Assembly: GCA_018830485.1 (NCBI GenBank)
Contig: JAHJRQ010000012.1
Span: forward strand, 124,001 to 188,000
Reading direction: 5' to 3'
From: Pseudomonadota bacterium
GTDB lineage: Bacteria; Desulfobacterota; Desulfobulbia; Desulfobulbales; Desulfurivibrionaceae
DNA length: 64,000 nt
The notes under the pieces were generated by a model. That model worked only from the letters and a program-made list of their open reading frames with translations, did not search any database and was not told the origin of the DNA. This document shows, piece after piece, positions 26,586 to 34,172 of the stretch (its first letter is position 1; each line of letters opens with the position of its first letter). The translations under genes were made by a program, and so were the position numbers.

Positions 26586-26887
26586 AAAATAAAAACACAA
26601 CAAATAGTGCTATTGTAGCATTTAAAACAATACCTAACCACCGAGGATTACCCAACGATTTCCAGTGGTTTTAGCCCCGGATTTTTTTTATGCCGGACAA
26701 AAAAAAGGCTCACACGTTCCTTTTTCTTCTTCGGCAAATATTTGGGTTCAAAGAGTGGCAACATCTTGAAAAACAAGGAAAAGATAGGAAAAGAGGATCT
26801 TTGTTGAGCACGAACCGGCGTTTGCCAGCACCACCGGCGGTGCGGCAGGCCTCGAAAATCCCGAGACAGCCCCCCCGTACAGCGAAG
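26586..26887. other. Intergenic region between parC end and glucosaminidase promoter
   Basis: No gene with a credible start and composition is seen. The first 60 bases are AT-rich and include the TGCTA/TAGCA repeat. The remainder trails the parC stop codon at 26888. No clear terminator hairpin was found for parC. Confidence 0.5.
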
Positions 26888-28951
26888 TTATTCCGCCTCG
26901 GTCTCCGGGGCGTTGCTTTCCGCCTGCCCTGGCCCTGAAACCTCTGTCGGCTGACTGGTCGTCTGGGGCTCCCCCTCCTTGGCCGGAAAAAGGGTCGGTT
27001 GCACCTCCGGCACTCCTGCAGGCTCTTTTTCGGCGGGCAGTTCGGCGATCCGCCGCACCGGCCGGTCGGAAACCCGTTTGCCAAGGGCGGACGCCCCCTT
27101 GATCAGCACCTCGTTGAAACTGCAATCAACAAAATTATGGCGTGCCCGCTTGGACGGGGCGAGATGCACCCGCACCCTGCCCCCGTCGCCGGTGCTCAAA
27201 AAGAGGATGGCGGAATTCTTGTGCTCAGGGAAGAGGCGGTATTCCTTTTCCAGGATGAACTTCGGGCTGTTAAACCGCTTGATATAGCAGAGATTCTGGC
27301 TGCCCTCGCGGTAGAGGATGTTGAAAACCTTTTTTTCCTCGACCTTGCCGCACCAGAGCACATCATGGCCGACAAAGAGCTTGTCGATCACGTTGATCAC
27401 CTTGTACATGCCGTTTTGAAAAATGAGCAGCAGCTTGTCGTATTCGGAACATGGGAAACAATCCTCAGGTCTCGCCTTGACCTGATGGCCCAGAAAGCCG
27501 GTTTCCCGGTCATAGCCCATGGTCAGGTTGGAGAGCGCCACCTTGCGCACTTCAACCTCGCCGAAGGTGGCGATCTCGGTGCGGCGCGGGTAGAGATGAC
27601 CGTAGCGGTTCAGCAGATCGTCCAGATAGGTGATGGTGTACCCGATCATATCCAGCAGGTAATTCTCCACCGCCTTGATGTTGTCCCGGACCTCCTTGAT
27701 GTCCTTCTTCTTCTTATCCAGGTCGTAGCGGGAGATGCGCTTGATACGGATTTCCAGCAGCCGCTCGATGTCCTCGGTGGTCACTTCCCGGACCAGCTTG
27801 TCCCTATACGGCAGCAGCGCCTCACCAATGGTCTCGACCACGGCCTTGTAGGTTTTGCACTCCTCGATCTCTTTATAGAGCCGCTCTTCGATGAAGATCT
27901 GCTCCAGCAGGTGGGCATGAAGCTTTTCCTTGAGCCTCCCATGCTCAATGCTCAGCTCTTTTTTGAGATCACGGACCAGCTTTTCGGTGTTGTGGCGCAG
28001 CACCTCGCTCACCGTGAGCACGGCCGGATTGTTATTCACGATCACGGTGAGGTTGGGGCTGATCGGCACCTCGCAGTCGGTGAAGGCGTAGAGGGCCTTG
28101 ATGGTGTCCGCCGCGTAGATGCCGCGCACCAGCTTGATCTCTATCTCCACCTCTTCTGCGGTGTAATCGTTGATGCTTAAAATCTTGAGCTTGTTGGCCC
28201 GGGCCGCCTTTTCCACGCTCTCGATCAGCGACTGGGTGGTGGTGCCGTAGGGGATATCCTTGATGGTGATGGTTTTCTCGTTCTTCTCCTCGATGCGAGC
28301 CCGGCAACGGATACGACCGTTACCGTCCTCATAGCCCGAAACATCGATGGCCCCGCCGAGAAGAAAATCCGGATACAAGGTAAACGGCTCGTCCCGCAGG
28401 ATATTCTTCTGGGCTTCCAGCAGCTCGCAGAAATTATGGGGCATGATCTTGGTGGCCATGCCCACGGCGATGCCTTCGGCCCCCTGCATCAGCAGAAGGG
28501 GAATCTTGGCCGGCAGGGCAACGGGCTCCTGCATCCGGCCGTCGTAGGAGTCGGTGAATTCGGTGAGATCCTTGTTGAAGAGGGTTTCCCGGGCCAGGGG
28601 GGAGAGGCGGCACTCGATGTACCGGGCCGCGGAGGCCTGATCGCCGGTGAAGATGTTGCCGAAGTTGCCCTGCCGGTCGATGAGATAGCCCTTGTTGGCC
28701 AGGTTGACCAGGGCGGAAAAGATCGAGGCGTCGCCGTGGGGGTGGAGCTTCATGCAGTCGCCCACCACATTGGCCACCTTATGGAATCGGCCGTCGTCCA
28801 TATTGAACAGGGTCTGAAGAATACGGCGCTGCACGGGTTTCAGGCCGTCGGCCACATCGGGGATGGCCCGCTCCCGGATGACGTAGGAGGTGTAGTCGAG
28901 AAAATTGGTGTCAAAGAGCTTGTGCAGCTCGCCGTAATGGGAGGTTTCCAT
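26888..28951 (-). CDS. parC: DNA topoisomerase IV subunit A (ParC-type)
   Basis: A 687-residue type IIA topoisomerase A subunit. The breakage-reunion domain has the usual GLKPVQRRIL (36-45), KLHPHGDASI near 68-77 and the active-site tyrosine Tyr111 in AARYIECRL. The GyrA-box typical of gyrase is not visible, and the C-terminal domain is short, ending in a Pro/Glu-rich low-complexity tail of about 45 residues; these favour ParC over GyrA. It starts 2 bases after parE and forms the A2B2 enzyme that separates replicated chromosomes. Confidence 0.93.
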   Translation of the reverse strand: METSHYGELHKLFDTNFLDYTSYVIRERAIPDVADGLKPVQRRILQTLFNMDDGRFHKVANVVGDCMKLHPHGDASIFSALVNLANKGYLIDRQGNFGNIFTGDQASAARYIECRLSPLARETLFNKDLTEFTDSYDGRMQEPVALPAKIPLLLMQGAEGIAVGMATKIMPHNFCELLEAQKNILRDEPFTLYPDFLLGGAIDVSGYEDGNGRIRCRARIEEKNEKTITIKDIPYGTTTQSLIESVEKAARANKLKILSINDYTAEEVEIEIKLVRGIYAADTIKALYAFTDCEVPISPNLTVIVNNNPAVLTVSEVLRHNTEKLVRDLKKELSIEHGRLKEKLHAHLLEQIFIEERLYKEIEECKTYKAVVETIGEALLPYRDKLVREVTTEDIERLLEIRIKRISRYDLDKKKKDIKEVRDNIKAVENYLLDMIGYTITYLDDLLNRYGHLYPRRTEIATFGEVEVRKVALSNLTMGYDRETGFLGHQVKARPEDCFPCSEYDKLLLIFQNGMYKVINVIDKLFVGHDVLWCGKVEEKKVFNILYREGSQNLCYIKRFNSPKFILEKEYRLFPEHKNSAILFLSTGDGGRVRVHLAPSKRARHNFVDCSFNEVLIKGASALGKRVSDRPVRRIAELPAEKEPAGVPEVQPTLFPAKEGEPQTTSQPTEVSGPGQAESNAPETEAE

Positions 28952-28953
28952 GA

Positions 28954-30792
28954 TTACACGACCACCAGATGATCCATGATGTATTCTTTGCGCTCGGGCG
29001 TATTCTTACCCATGTAAAAGGAGAGCAGCCTGGGCACCTCGCTCAGGGTGTCGATATTCACCTGCTGGAGCCGCATGTCCGGGCCGATAAACTGCTTGAA
29101 CTCCTTGGGGGAGATCTCACCCAACCCCTTGAAGCGGGTGATTTCCACCGCTTTTTTCCCCCTGCCGCCCAGCTTCTTTTCCGCCGCCTCCCGCTCCTTG
29201 TCCGAATAGCAGTAGATGGTTTCTTCCTTGTTGCGCACCCGGAAGATGGGGGTCTCCAGGATATAGACATGCCCCCGCTTGACCAGGGCCTCGAAGAATT
29301 GCAAAAAATAGGTGAGCAGCAGGTTTCTGATGTGCAGCCCATCCACATCGGCATCCGTAGCGAGAATAACCTTGTCGTAGCGCAGGGTTTCCACCGAATC
29401 CTCGATGTCCAGGGTGCGCATCATGTTGTACATCTCGTCGTTCTTGTAGAGCAGGGTCAGGGGCTGGCCGTAGACGTTCATCGGCTTGCCCTTGAGGGAA
29501 AAAACCGCCTGGGTCATGGGGTCGCGGGAGGAAACGATGGAGCCGGAGGCGGATTGGCCCTCGGTGAGAAAAAGCATGTTCTCGCGCTCCGGGCTGGAGG
29601 GCTTTTCCGGGGTCGGATGGTATTTGCAGTCCTTGAGCTGGGGGATCTTGAGCGCCACCTTCTTGGCCTTGGCCTTGGCCTCCTTGCGCACATGCTGGAG
29701 CTCCTTCCTGATCTTGGCGCTCTGCTGGATCTTGTCGATGATGATCTCGGCCAGCTCGGTGTTCTTGTAGAAGAAATCGCAGACAAAGTCCTTGACCTTG
29801 CTGACGATATCCCCCCGAACATCGGTGTTGCCCAGCTTGTTCTTGGTCTGCGACTCGAAGATCGGGTCCTTCACCTTGACCGCAATGGCCCCCACCACCC
29901 CTTCCCGCACATCCTCGCCGGAAAACTTTTTGCCGGAAAAGTCGTTGACTCCTTTCAATATCCCCTCGCGAAAGGCGGAGAGATGGGTGCCGCCCTCGTT
30001 GGTGTAGGTGCCGTTGACAAAGGAGAAATGGGTCTCGCCATACCCCTCGGTATGGGAAAAAGCGAATTCCAGGGTGGAATCCTTGAAATGAATCGGGGCG
30101 TAAAGCTGGGTTTCGGCGATCTCCTTGTCCAGCAGGTCCAAAAGCCCGTTGGCCGAATGGAAGCACTCGCCCTCATAGTAAATCTTGAGCCCGGCGTTGA
30201 GGTAGGCATAGCGCCAGAACCGCTTGCGCACGAAATCCCGCATGTAGTAATACCCTTCAAAGGCATTGGGGTCCGGATGAAAGGTGACCAGGGTACCGTT
30301 TTTTTCGCTGGTGTCGCCCTGCTCTTCCCCGACCAGCTCCCCATGCGCAAAGGTGGCCCTGGCAAACTTGCCGTCGCGGAAGGAGGTCACCTCGAAACGG
30401 TCGGACAGGGCGTTGACCGCCTTGGTGCCCACCCCGTTGAGGCCCACGGAAAATTGAAACACATCGGTGTTGTACTTGGCCCCGGTGTTGATCACGCTGA
30501 CGCACTCAACCAGTTTGCCCAGGGGGATGCCGCGCCCGAAATCCCGCACCTTGACCACGCCGTCGGCCCCGATATCCACGTTGATCCGCTTGCCCACCCC
30601 CATGATGAACTCGTCCACCGCATTGTCCACCACCTCTTTAAGAAGGATGTAGATGCCGTCGTCCGGATGGCTGCCATTGCCGAGCCGGCCGATATACATG
30701 CCGGGCCGCAAACGGATATGCTCCAGGGAACTGAGGGTCTTGATCTTGCTTTCGTCGTAGACGGCAGCGGAATCGGAATTGGATGCGCTCAT
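28954..30792 (-). CDS. parE: DNA topoisomerase IV subunit B (ParE-type)
   Basis: A 612-residue ATPase subunit. The GHKL fold shows LRPGMYIG near residue 31, EVVDNAVDEF near 53, DFGRGIPLG near 83 and GLNGVGTKAVNAL near 117. The TOPRIM domain has EGQSASGS near 410 and the acidic DADVDGLHI. It lacks the extra insert seen in E. coli GyrB, fitting ParE. It is upstream of parC with a 2-base gap. It uses ATP to drive strand passage. Confidence 0.94.
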   Translation of the reverse strand: MSASNSDSAAVYDESKIKTLSSLEHIRLRPGMYIGRLGNGSHPDDGIYILLKEVVDNAVDEFIMGVGKRINVDIGADGVVKVRDFGRGIPLGKLVECVSVINTGAKYNTDVFQFSVGLNGVGTKAVNALSDRFEVTSFRDGKFARATFAHGELVGEEQGDTSEKNGTLVTFHPDPNAFEGYYYMRDFVRKRFWRYAYLNAGLKIYYEGECFHSANGLLDLLDKEIAETQLYAPIHFKDSTLEFAFSHTEGYGETHFSFVNGTYTNEGGTHLSAFREGILKGVNDFSGKKFSGEDVREGVVGAIAVKVKDPIFESQTKNKLGNTDVRGDIVSKVKDFVCDFFYKNTELAEIIIDKIQQSAKIRKELQHVRKEAKAKAKKVALKIPQLKDCKYHPTPEKPSSPERENMLFLTEGQSASGSIVSSRDPMTQAVFSLKGKPMNVYGQPLTLLYKNDEMYNMMRTLDIEDSVETLRYDKVILATDADVDGLHIRNLLLTYFLQFFEALVKRGHVYILETPIFRVRNKEETIYCYSDKEREAAEKKLGGRGKKAVEITRFKGLGEISPKEFKQFIGPDMRLQQVNIDTLSEVPRLLSFYMGKNTPERKEYIMDHLVVV

Positions 30793-31104
30793 CGGGTATC
30801 TGGCTGCAAGGTTTAGGATTTAATGATCTGGTTAAGCAGGGGGAAAATTGATCCCCATTTGTATATCGCTCTTTGCCTGCCGCCGCAATGATATTTTGCC
30901 GGAAGCCTATGTCATAGGCGGTTGCAGCTGACAGGTTCTCTATGCTGCCTGCATGATGACTTAGAAGTTTTTTGGCTTCAGAAGAAAGCGATACTCCTAT
31001 TTATCGTTTAGTTTTCTGTGGCCATCAGGTATCCTCATGTTGCTTTCTGCCTATCGCCTTGTTGCCTCCTTCTGTCTAAATACAATGTTAGACCTGAAGA
31101 ACCC
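30793..31104. other. AT-rich intergenic region upstream of the lone cassette-like gene
   Basis: GC content drops sharply here compared with parE. It contains the parE promoter on the minus strand and a perfect 6-base inverted repeat (GCCTAT-GTC-ATAGGC, 30905-30919). Near its end, GTCTAA at 31074 and GTTAGAC at 31087 form another inverted pair. No protein-coding frame is supported. Confidence 0.5.
31087..31093 (+). other. Integron-like core site GTTAGAC
   Basis: The 7-base word fits the consensus GTTRRRY that ends attC and attI sites. It lies 12 bases before the start of the lone AT-rich gene, where the 5' join of a gene cassette would be. Short words occur by chance; it is reported because a matching RYYYAAC word follows the gene. 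Confidence 0.35.
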
Positions 31105-31776
31105 ATGATAATGAACACAATCGAATGTCCGATATTCTTACCTAGCCTAGGAGACCGCATTCGTATTGTTGTCCGTTATAGGAACTCTTGGAGGCCCATT
31201 TTTTGGTTCAAGCTTTCGAAAGATGGCAGCGTTTACTTGGGTCCGCGTCTTGCGGAAATATCGGAAATTAAAAGCGGCAAGGCTAGTCCGATTGGGGACA
31301 ATCAGTTTCGTGTGCAGTACTCTGAAGGTGAACGGATTGATAACCCAGAGTTACTGACTCAGGCAAAACTCTCATTTCATGGTTCAGGTATTGTAAACAC
31401 GCCCGGAGGCCGTACTTCAGGCGAGAAGATTCGCTCTCTTAATGACCAAGTATTGTTATGCGTTACGACTTTCAGACACCTGAGCCATTTCGATGTGATA
31501 GATGAAACTGAGATCAAGGGCCGTGATGTATGCTTAAATTGTCCCATTGATGAGTCCCGGCCGCTTTGGGGACAACTATGGATTGCACCAAGTACAAATG
31601 AGCACCCTGTTTTACATAATTCTGAGGCCGTAACATGGCAGATTAATGCATTTTTTCGATATCAAGGTGTTCAGGAGATTAAGAAACTTACTATCCAATT
31701 CGTGCTGGCGTACGGAGTCGAAGGATCGTGGCCTCCGTATAGCTCTGTGCTGTTTGTGGGAGAGGATATCCAGTAA
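31105..31776 (+). CDS. Hypothetical protein in an AT-rich, cassette-like segment
   Basis: I do not recognise this 223-residue protein. It has no signal peptide, no membrane helix and no clear motif; it is rich in beta-type sequence (IRIVVRYRNSW near the N-terminus, ending LTIQFVLAYG and VLFVGEDIQ). ATG 31105 follows GAAGAACC; ATG 31111 is an alternative. Base composition is clearly more AT-rich than the neighbours, which points to recent transfer. It stands alone between parE and a MazEF module, with integron-type core words close to both ends. Confidence 0.6.
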   Translation: MIMNTIECPIFLPSLGDRIRIVVRYRNSWRPIFWFKLSKDGSVYLGPRLAEISEIKSGKASPIGDNQFRVQYSEGERIDNPELLTQAKLSFHGSGIVNTPGGRTSGEKIRSLNDQVLLCVTTFRHLSHFDVIDETEIKGRDVCLNCPIDESRPLWGQLWIAPSTNEHPVLHNSEAVTWQINAFFRYQGVQEIKKLTIQFVLAYGVEGSWPPYSSVLFVGEDIQ

Positions 31777-31788
31777 ATTTGTAAGAGT

Positions 31789-31846
31789 GTCTAACAAAAC
31801 ATTGAAGACGACCTCGTACCTCGGCGGCTCAACTCAGCGTCAAACC
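31789..31846 (+). other. Possible degenerate attC site after the lone gene
   Basis: GTCTAAC at 31789-31795 fits the attC 5' core RYYYAAC and is the exact complement of the GTTAGAC at 31087. About 35 bases later GGCTCAACTCAG resembles the conserved 3' half of many attC sites, but the final core reads CGTCAAAC instead of GTTRRRY. The middle shows no strong stem that I can confirm by eye. Confidence 0.35.
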
Positions 31847-31865
31847 CCTGCTCCTCCAACAAGTA

Positions 31866-31899
31866 TTGACAACGGTATAAACTTATTACATAATATAAT
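31866..31899 (+). promoter_or_regulatory. Promoter of the MazEF-type module
   Basis: A perfect -35 TTGACA (31866-31871) is followed after 17 bases by CATAAT, with an overlapping TATAAT at 31894-31899. The AT-rich stretch is 20-50 bases before the antitoxin start and probably also carries the autorepression site. Confidence 0.6.
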
Positions 31900-31921
31900 C
31901 ACACAATGCATGAGGTAAATT

Positions 31922-32179
31922 ATGCCCGGAGTCAAGACAGCCATCTCCCTGGATGAAAAATTATTCGACAAGGTCAACAAGCTTGCGAACGAACTGCATG
32001 TTTCCCGCAGCCGGCTGTTTACCCTCGCGGTGAAGGATTATTTGAAAAAACAAGAAAATAAAACCCTGCTTGCCCAGCTCAATGATGTATATGGTGACCA
32101 CCCGGATGAGAAAGAACGAAAAATTTCTTCATCCATGAAATCCAAACACGGCAAAATCATGGAGCAAGAGCCGTGGTAA
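31922..32179 (+). CDS. Ribbon-helix-helix antitoxin, MazE-like
   Basis: An 85-residue protein. The first half is a ribbon-helix-helix DNA-binding fold (KTAISLDEKLF, then LHVSRSRLFTLAV), and the charged C-terminal half would wrap the toxin. A TGAGG ribosome site lies close to the ATG. It is followed by an overlapping MazF-like gene, so it is the antitoxin and autorepressor of the pair. Confidence 0.9.
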   Translation: MPGVKTAISLDEKLFDKVNKLANELHVSRSRLFTLAVKDYLKKQENKTLLAQLNDVYGDHPDEKERKISSSMKSKHGKIMEQEPW

Positions 32180-32526
32180 TCGAACAAGGTGAAATCTATT
32201 GGGTTGACCTTGGAGAGCCCTCCGGCTCTGAGCCAGGCTATCGTCATCCTCATATCGTTATCCAGAATAATTTGTTTAACGCGAGCAAAATCAATACGGT
32301 AGTAGTTTGCGCCCTTACCTCAAACATCAAAAGAGCCCTGGCGCCGGGGAATGTTTTACTGAATGAAGGAGAAGCTAACCTTCCCAAGAAAAGTGTCGTG
32401 AATATTTCTCAAATATACACGGTCAACAAAGGCGACTTGGCTAAAAAAATTGGCAAGGTATCGGAACGAAGATTCAGTGAAATCCATGAAGGCATAAAGC
32501 TGCTCACCGAACCGCGAGAAGTGTAA
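32173..32526 (+). CDS. mazF: MazF/PemK family endoribonuclease toxin
   Basis: A 117-residue toxin from GTG 32173, overlapping the antitoxin stop by 7 bases. The MazF core is complete: GEIYWVDLGEPSGSEPGYRHP near residues 6-26 (with the catalytic Arg), VVVCALTSN near 50 and the conserved S-Q-I-Y-T-V strand near 83. MazF enzymes cut single-stranded mRNA at short sequences. Both partners are intact, so the module is probably active. Confidence 0.93.
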   Translation: MVIEQGEIYWVDLGEPSGSEPGYRHPHIVIQNNLFNASKINTVVVCALTSNIKRALAPGNVLLNEGEANLPKKSVVNISQIYTVNKGDLAKKIGKVSERRFSEIHEGIKLLTEPREV

Positions 32527-32957
32527 CCATTTCTAAGGTGAGCGAACCATGGCATTCATCGATATTGAACGGAAACGCTGTGAGCGAGACCTTGAGAAGT
32601 TCATGGCCAGTCACCGCCCTCCGCCGCACATACGGCCCGAGCTCGACCTCGGCTATCAGGATAACCGGGCACAGAGCGTTGATATCTTAGAGATTCGCCC
32701 AGACTGGCGGAATCCAAAGGAGAAGATTGAGCATCCAGTCGCAAAGGCTACCTTTGTGCGAACGAAAAATCTGTGGCGGATATTCTGGATGCGCCAGGAT
32801 CTCAAATGGCATGGCTACGAGCCTCATCCGGAAGCCCGTAATCTTGAGGCGTTTTTAACCGTGGTGGGTCGCGACGAGCATTGCTGCTTCTTCGGATAAG
32901 CTGCCTATGGCGCATGCTCCTGTAAGGGGCGCCGAGAACGCACAGCAAAAGCCATCT
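32523..32957 (+). repeat. Direct repeat, left copy (DUF3024 unit)
   Basis: About 435 bases, from GTAACCATTT before the DUF3024 gene to GCCATC after it, are repeated at 35406-35840 in the same orientation with roughly 85-90% identity by eye. The pair flanks the RhuM remnant, zeta-type kinase, Fic remnant and AAA ATPase. Recombination between the copies could delete or duplicate that 2.45 kb. Confidence 0.75.
32549..32899 (+). CDS. DUF3024 family protein, copy 1
   Basis: A 116-residue protein of the DUF3024 family, function unknown. Family signs are PPHIRPELDLGY near 26, EIRPDWRNP near 49, VAKATFVR, WRIFWMRQDLKWHGYEP and the C-terminal DEHCCFFG. Near-identical to copy 2 at 35433 over about 435 bases. 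Compared with copy 2, bases 32653-32677 carry +1 and +2 insertions that restore frame and replace the usual RITGH segment by QDNRAQ. Its C-terminus is the canonical one. Confidence 0.85.
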   Translation: MAFIDIERKRCERDLEKFMASHRPPPHIRPELDLGYQDNRAQSVDILEIRPDWRNPKEKIEHPVAKATFVRTKNLWRIFWMRQDLKWHGYEPHPEARNLEAFLTVVGRDEHCCFFG

Positions 32958-33125
32958 TGGAAAATATCTTTACCTCCAGCGAACTGGTTGAGGATTCAGT
33001 TATTTCCATTTTGGAAACAACTGCCGCCGATGACAAAAATTACCAAACCCGCTACTATAACCTCGATGCCGAATCAACGCCGTGGGCTACCGGGTCAACA
33101 GCTATCAGGCCACCAATTTCCGCAG
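32940..33125 (+). pseudogene. Fragment of a RhuM family gene
   Basis: One frame encodes SSELVEDSVISILETTAADDKN-like sequence ending YYNLDA (about 32957-33075); the continuation [15 protein letters not shown] is in another frame (33082-33120). Joined, they match the middle of RhuM family proteins (YYNLD..I.VGYRVNS..ATQFR). Both ends of the family are missing and the frame is broken near 33070-33080. The remnant runs into the ribosome site of the zeta-type kinase gene. Confidence 0.65.
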
Positions 33126-33159
33126 CCATGCCCTATCTCAAAAAAATGGAGGCAGCCTG

Positions 33160-33732
33160 ATGCCCATCTGCAGGATCATTGCCGGTCCCAATGGCGCTGG
33201 AAAAACCACCTTTGCCCTGGAATACCTCCCCAAGGTGGCGGGTTGCACCCACTTCATCAATGCCGACCTGATCGCCGCCGGGCTGTCGCCCCTGGCCCCG
33301 GAACGGGAGTTGTTGGCCGCCAGTCGACTCTTTCTGCGGGAGATCGAGGAATGTATTGCGGCCGGTGAAGACTTCGCCTTTGAAACTACATTGGCGGGGC
33401 GGACCTATCTGCACCTGGTTGAAAAGTTGCGCAGGGACGGCTGGCGGGTTGAATTGACCTATCTGGCCCTGCCCAGCGTCGAGATGTCGAAACTGCGCGT
33501 GGCCGAAAGGGTGGCGCACGGCGGGCACAACATCCCGATGGCGGATATCGAGCGGCGCTTTCCCCGCAGCCTGCATCACCTGCTCAACGATTTCAGCTAT
33601 CAGGTCGATGTCTGTACTTGTTTCATGAACGACGGCGAGAGTCCGGTGCTGATTTTTGAGCAGCGCAACAATAACCGCGATATAGTGCATGATGATTACT
33701 ATCAGCTTCTGATTGAGGAGGCCAAAAAATGA
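33160..33732 (+). CDS. Zeta-toxin-like P-loop kinase
   Basis: A 190-residue protein of the zeta toxin/AAA_33 type. It has Walker [12 protein letters not shown] at residues 8-18, an [12 protein letters not shown] motif near 36 and ETTLAG near 68, where zeta toxins bind the substrate sugar nucleotide. ATG 33160 has a GGAGG site 7 bases upstream; longer frames run into the RhuM remnant. Relatives phosphorylate UDP-N-acetylglucosamine or act as unknown kinases. The next gene overlaps by 4 bases and is the likely antitoxin. Confidence 0.82.
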   Translation: MPICRIIAGPNGAGKTTFALEYLPKVAGCTHFINADLIAAGLSPLAPERELLAASRLFLREIEECIAAGEDFAFETTLAGRTYLHLVEKLRRDGWRVELTYLALPSVEMSKLRVAERVAHGGHNIPMADIERRFPRSLHHLLNDFSYQVDVCTCFMNDGESPVLIFEQRNNNRDIVHDDYYQLLIEEAKK

Positions 33733-33914
33733 ACGCCAAACGTAAAAACACTCCATCCCCGGAAGGGCAGAAGCAATTGGAATCACTCCGGCAGGCAGTT
33801 GGTAAAACCCTGGAAAAAAAACGGCGTTTAGGCCAGTACGCCGTTACCTGGAAGGACGGCAAGCCGGTCGTAGCGGGTGAGGATGCGCCGGAATCACAAG
33901 AAAACGCTCACTAA
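33729..33914 (+). CDS. Small basic protein, probable partner of the zeta-type kinase
   Basis: A 61-residue protein with no known domain. The N-terminus is Lys/Arg-rich and predicted helical ([20 protein letters not shown], about 14-33), and the C-terminus is short and acidic. Its ATG overlaps the kinase stop (ATGA), so the two are translated together. Toxin-first pairs with a small second gene are known, so antitoxin is a guess from context only. Confidence 0.6.
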   Translation: MNAKRKNTPSPEGQKQLESLRQAVGKTLEKKRRLGQYAVTWKDGKPVVAGEDAPESQENAH

Positions 33915-33925
33915 GCGGTCAGAGC

Positions 33926-33961
33926 ATGGGCACCTATCAGCCGCCCTATACCATCACCCCG
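33926..33961 (+). pseudogene. N-terminal remnant of a Fic family gene
   Basis: ATG 33926 starts MGTYQPPYTITP, which closely resembles the first residues of many Fic/DUF4172 proteins (YQPPYTIT). The homology ends at about 33961 in a G-rich repeat; no further Fic sequence, including the HPFxxGNG motif, follows. The frame stays open to 34147 but the rest looks random. Confidence 0.5.
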
Positions 33962-34013
33962 GGGGGAGTTCCGGGGGGGAGTTCCGGTGACAGGATACGG
34001 AACTCCTGCCCCC
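33962..34013. repeat. Tandem 13-mer and inverted repeat at the Fic break point
   Basis: Two head-to-tail copies of GGGGGAGTTCCGG occupy 33962-33987. The second copy also pairs with CGGAACTC at 33998-34005 (8-base arms, 11-base loop), and the outer G and C runs extend the hairpin to 34013. It marks the edge where Fic homology stops, so it may be a scar of insertion or deletion. Confidence 0.6.
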
Positions 34014-34136
34014 ATAATGGAATTTGGTTCGGAATCATCTGTGCTTTGTACAGCATCACCACTCTTTGGATATCAAAGTTCTTGCTTGGCCATCTCAAGA
34101 AGCACGATGAACTTATTGCGACCCCATCAAAAAACC

Positions 34137-34169
34137 TTGCAAATTAAACTTGACGAGTTTAATTTGCAA
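34137..34169. repeat. Perfect 14-bp inverted repeat before the AAA ATPase gene
   Basis: The left arm TTGCAAATTAAACT (34137-34150) and right arm AGTTTAATTTGCAA (34156-34169) are exact complements with a 5-base loop. The right arm ends 3 bases before the ATPase start codon, where the ribosome site should be. It could be an operator, a translational hairpin or the end of a mobile element. Confidence 0.75.
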
Positions 34170-34172
34170 TGC

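Noticed and set aside
28969-30816. 615-residue plus-strand frame opposite parE
   Set aside because: Antisense shadow of a well conserved gene; no ribosome site and no motif.
32907-33368. 153-residue plus-strand frame across the RhuM remnant
   Set aside because: It is out of frame with both the RhuM piece and the kinase; the product is Pro/Gln/Arg-rich and has no motif.
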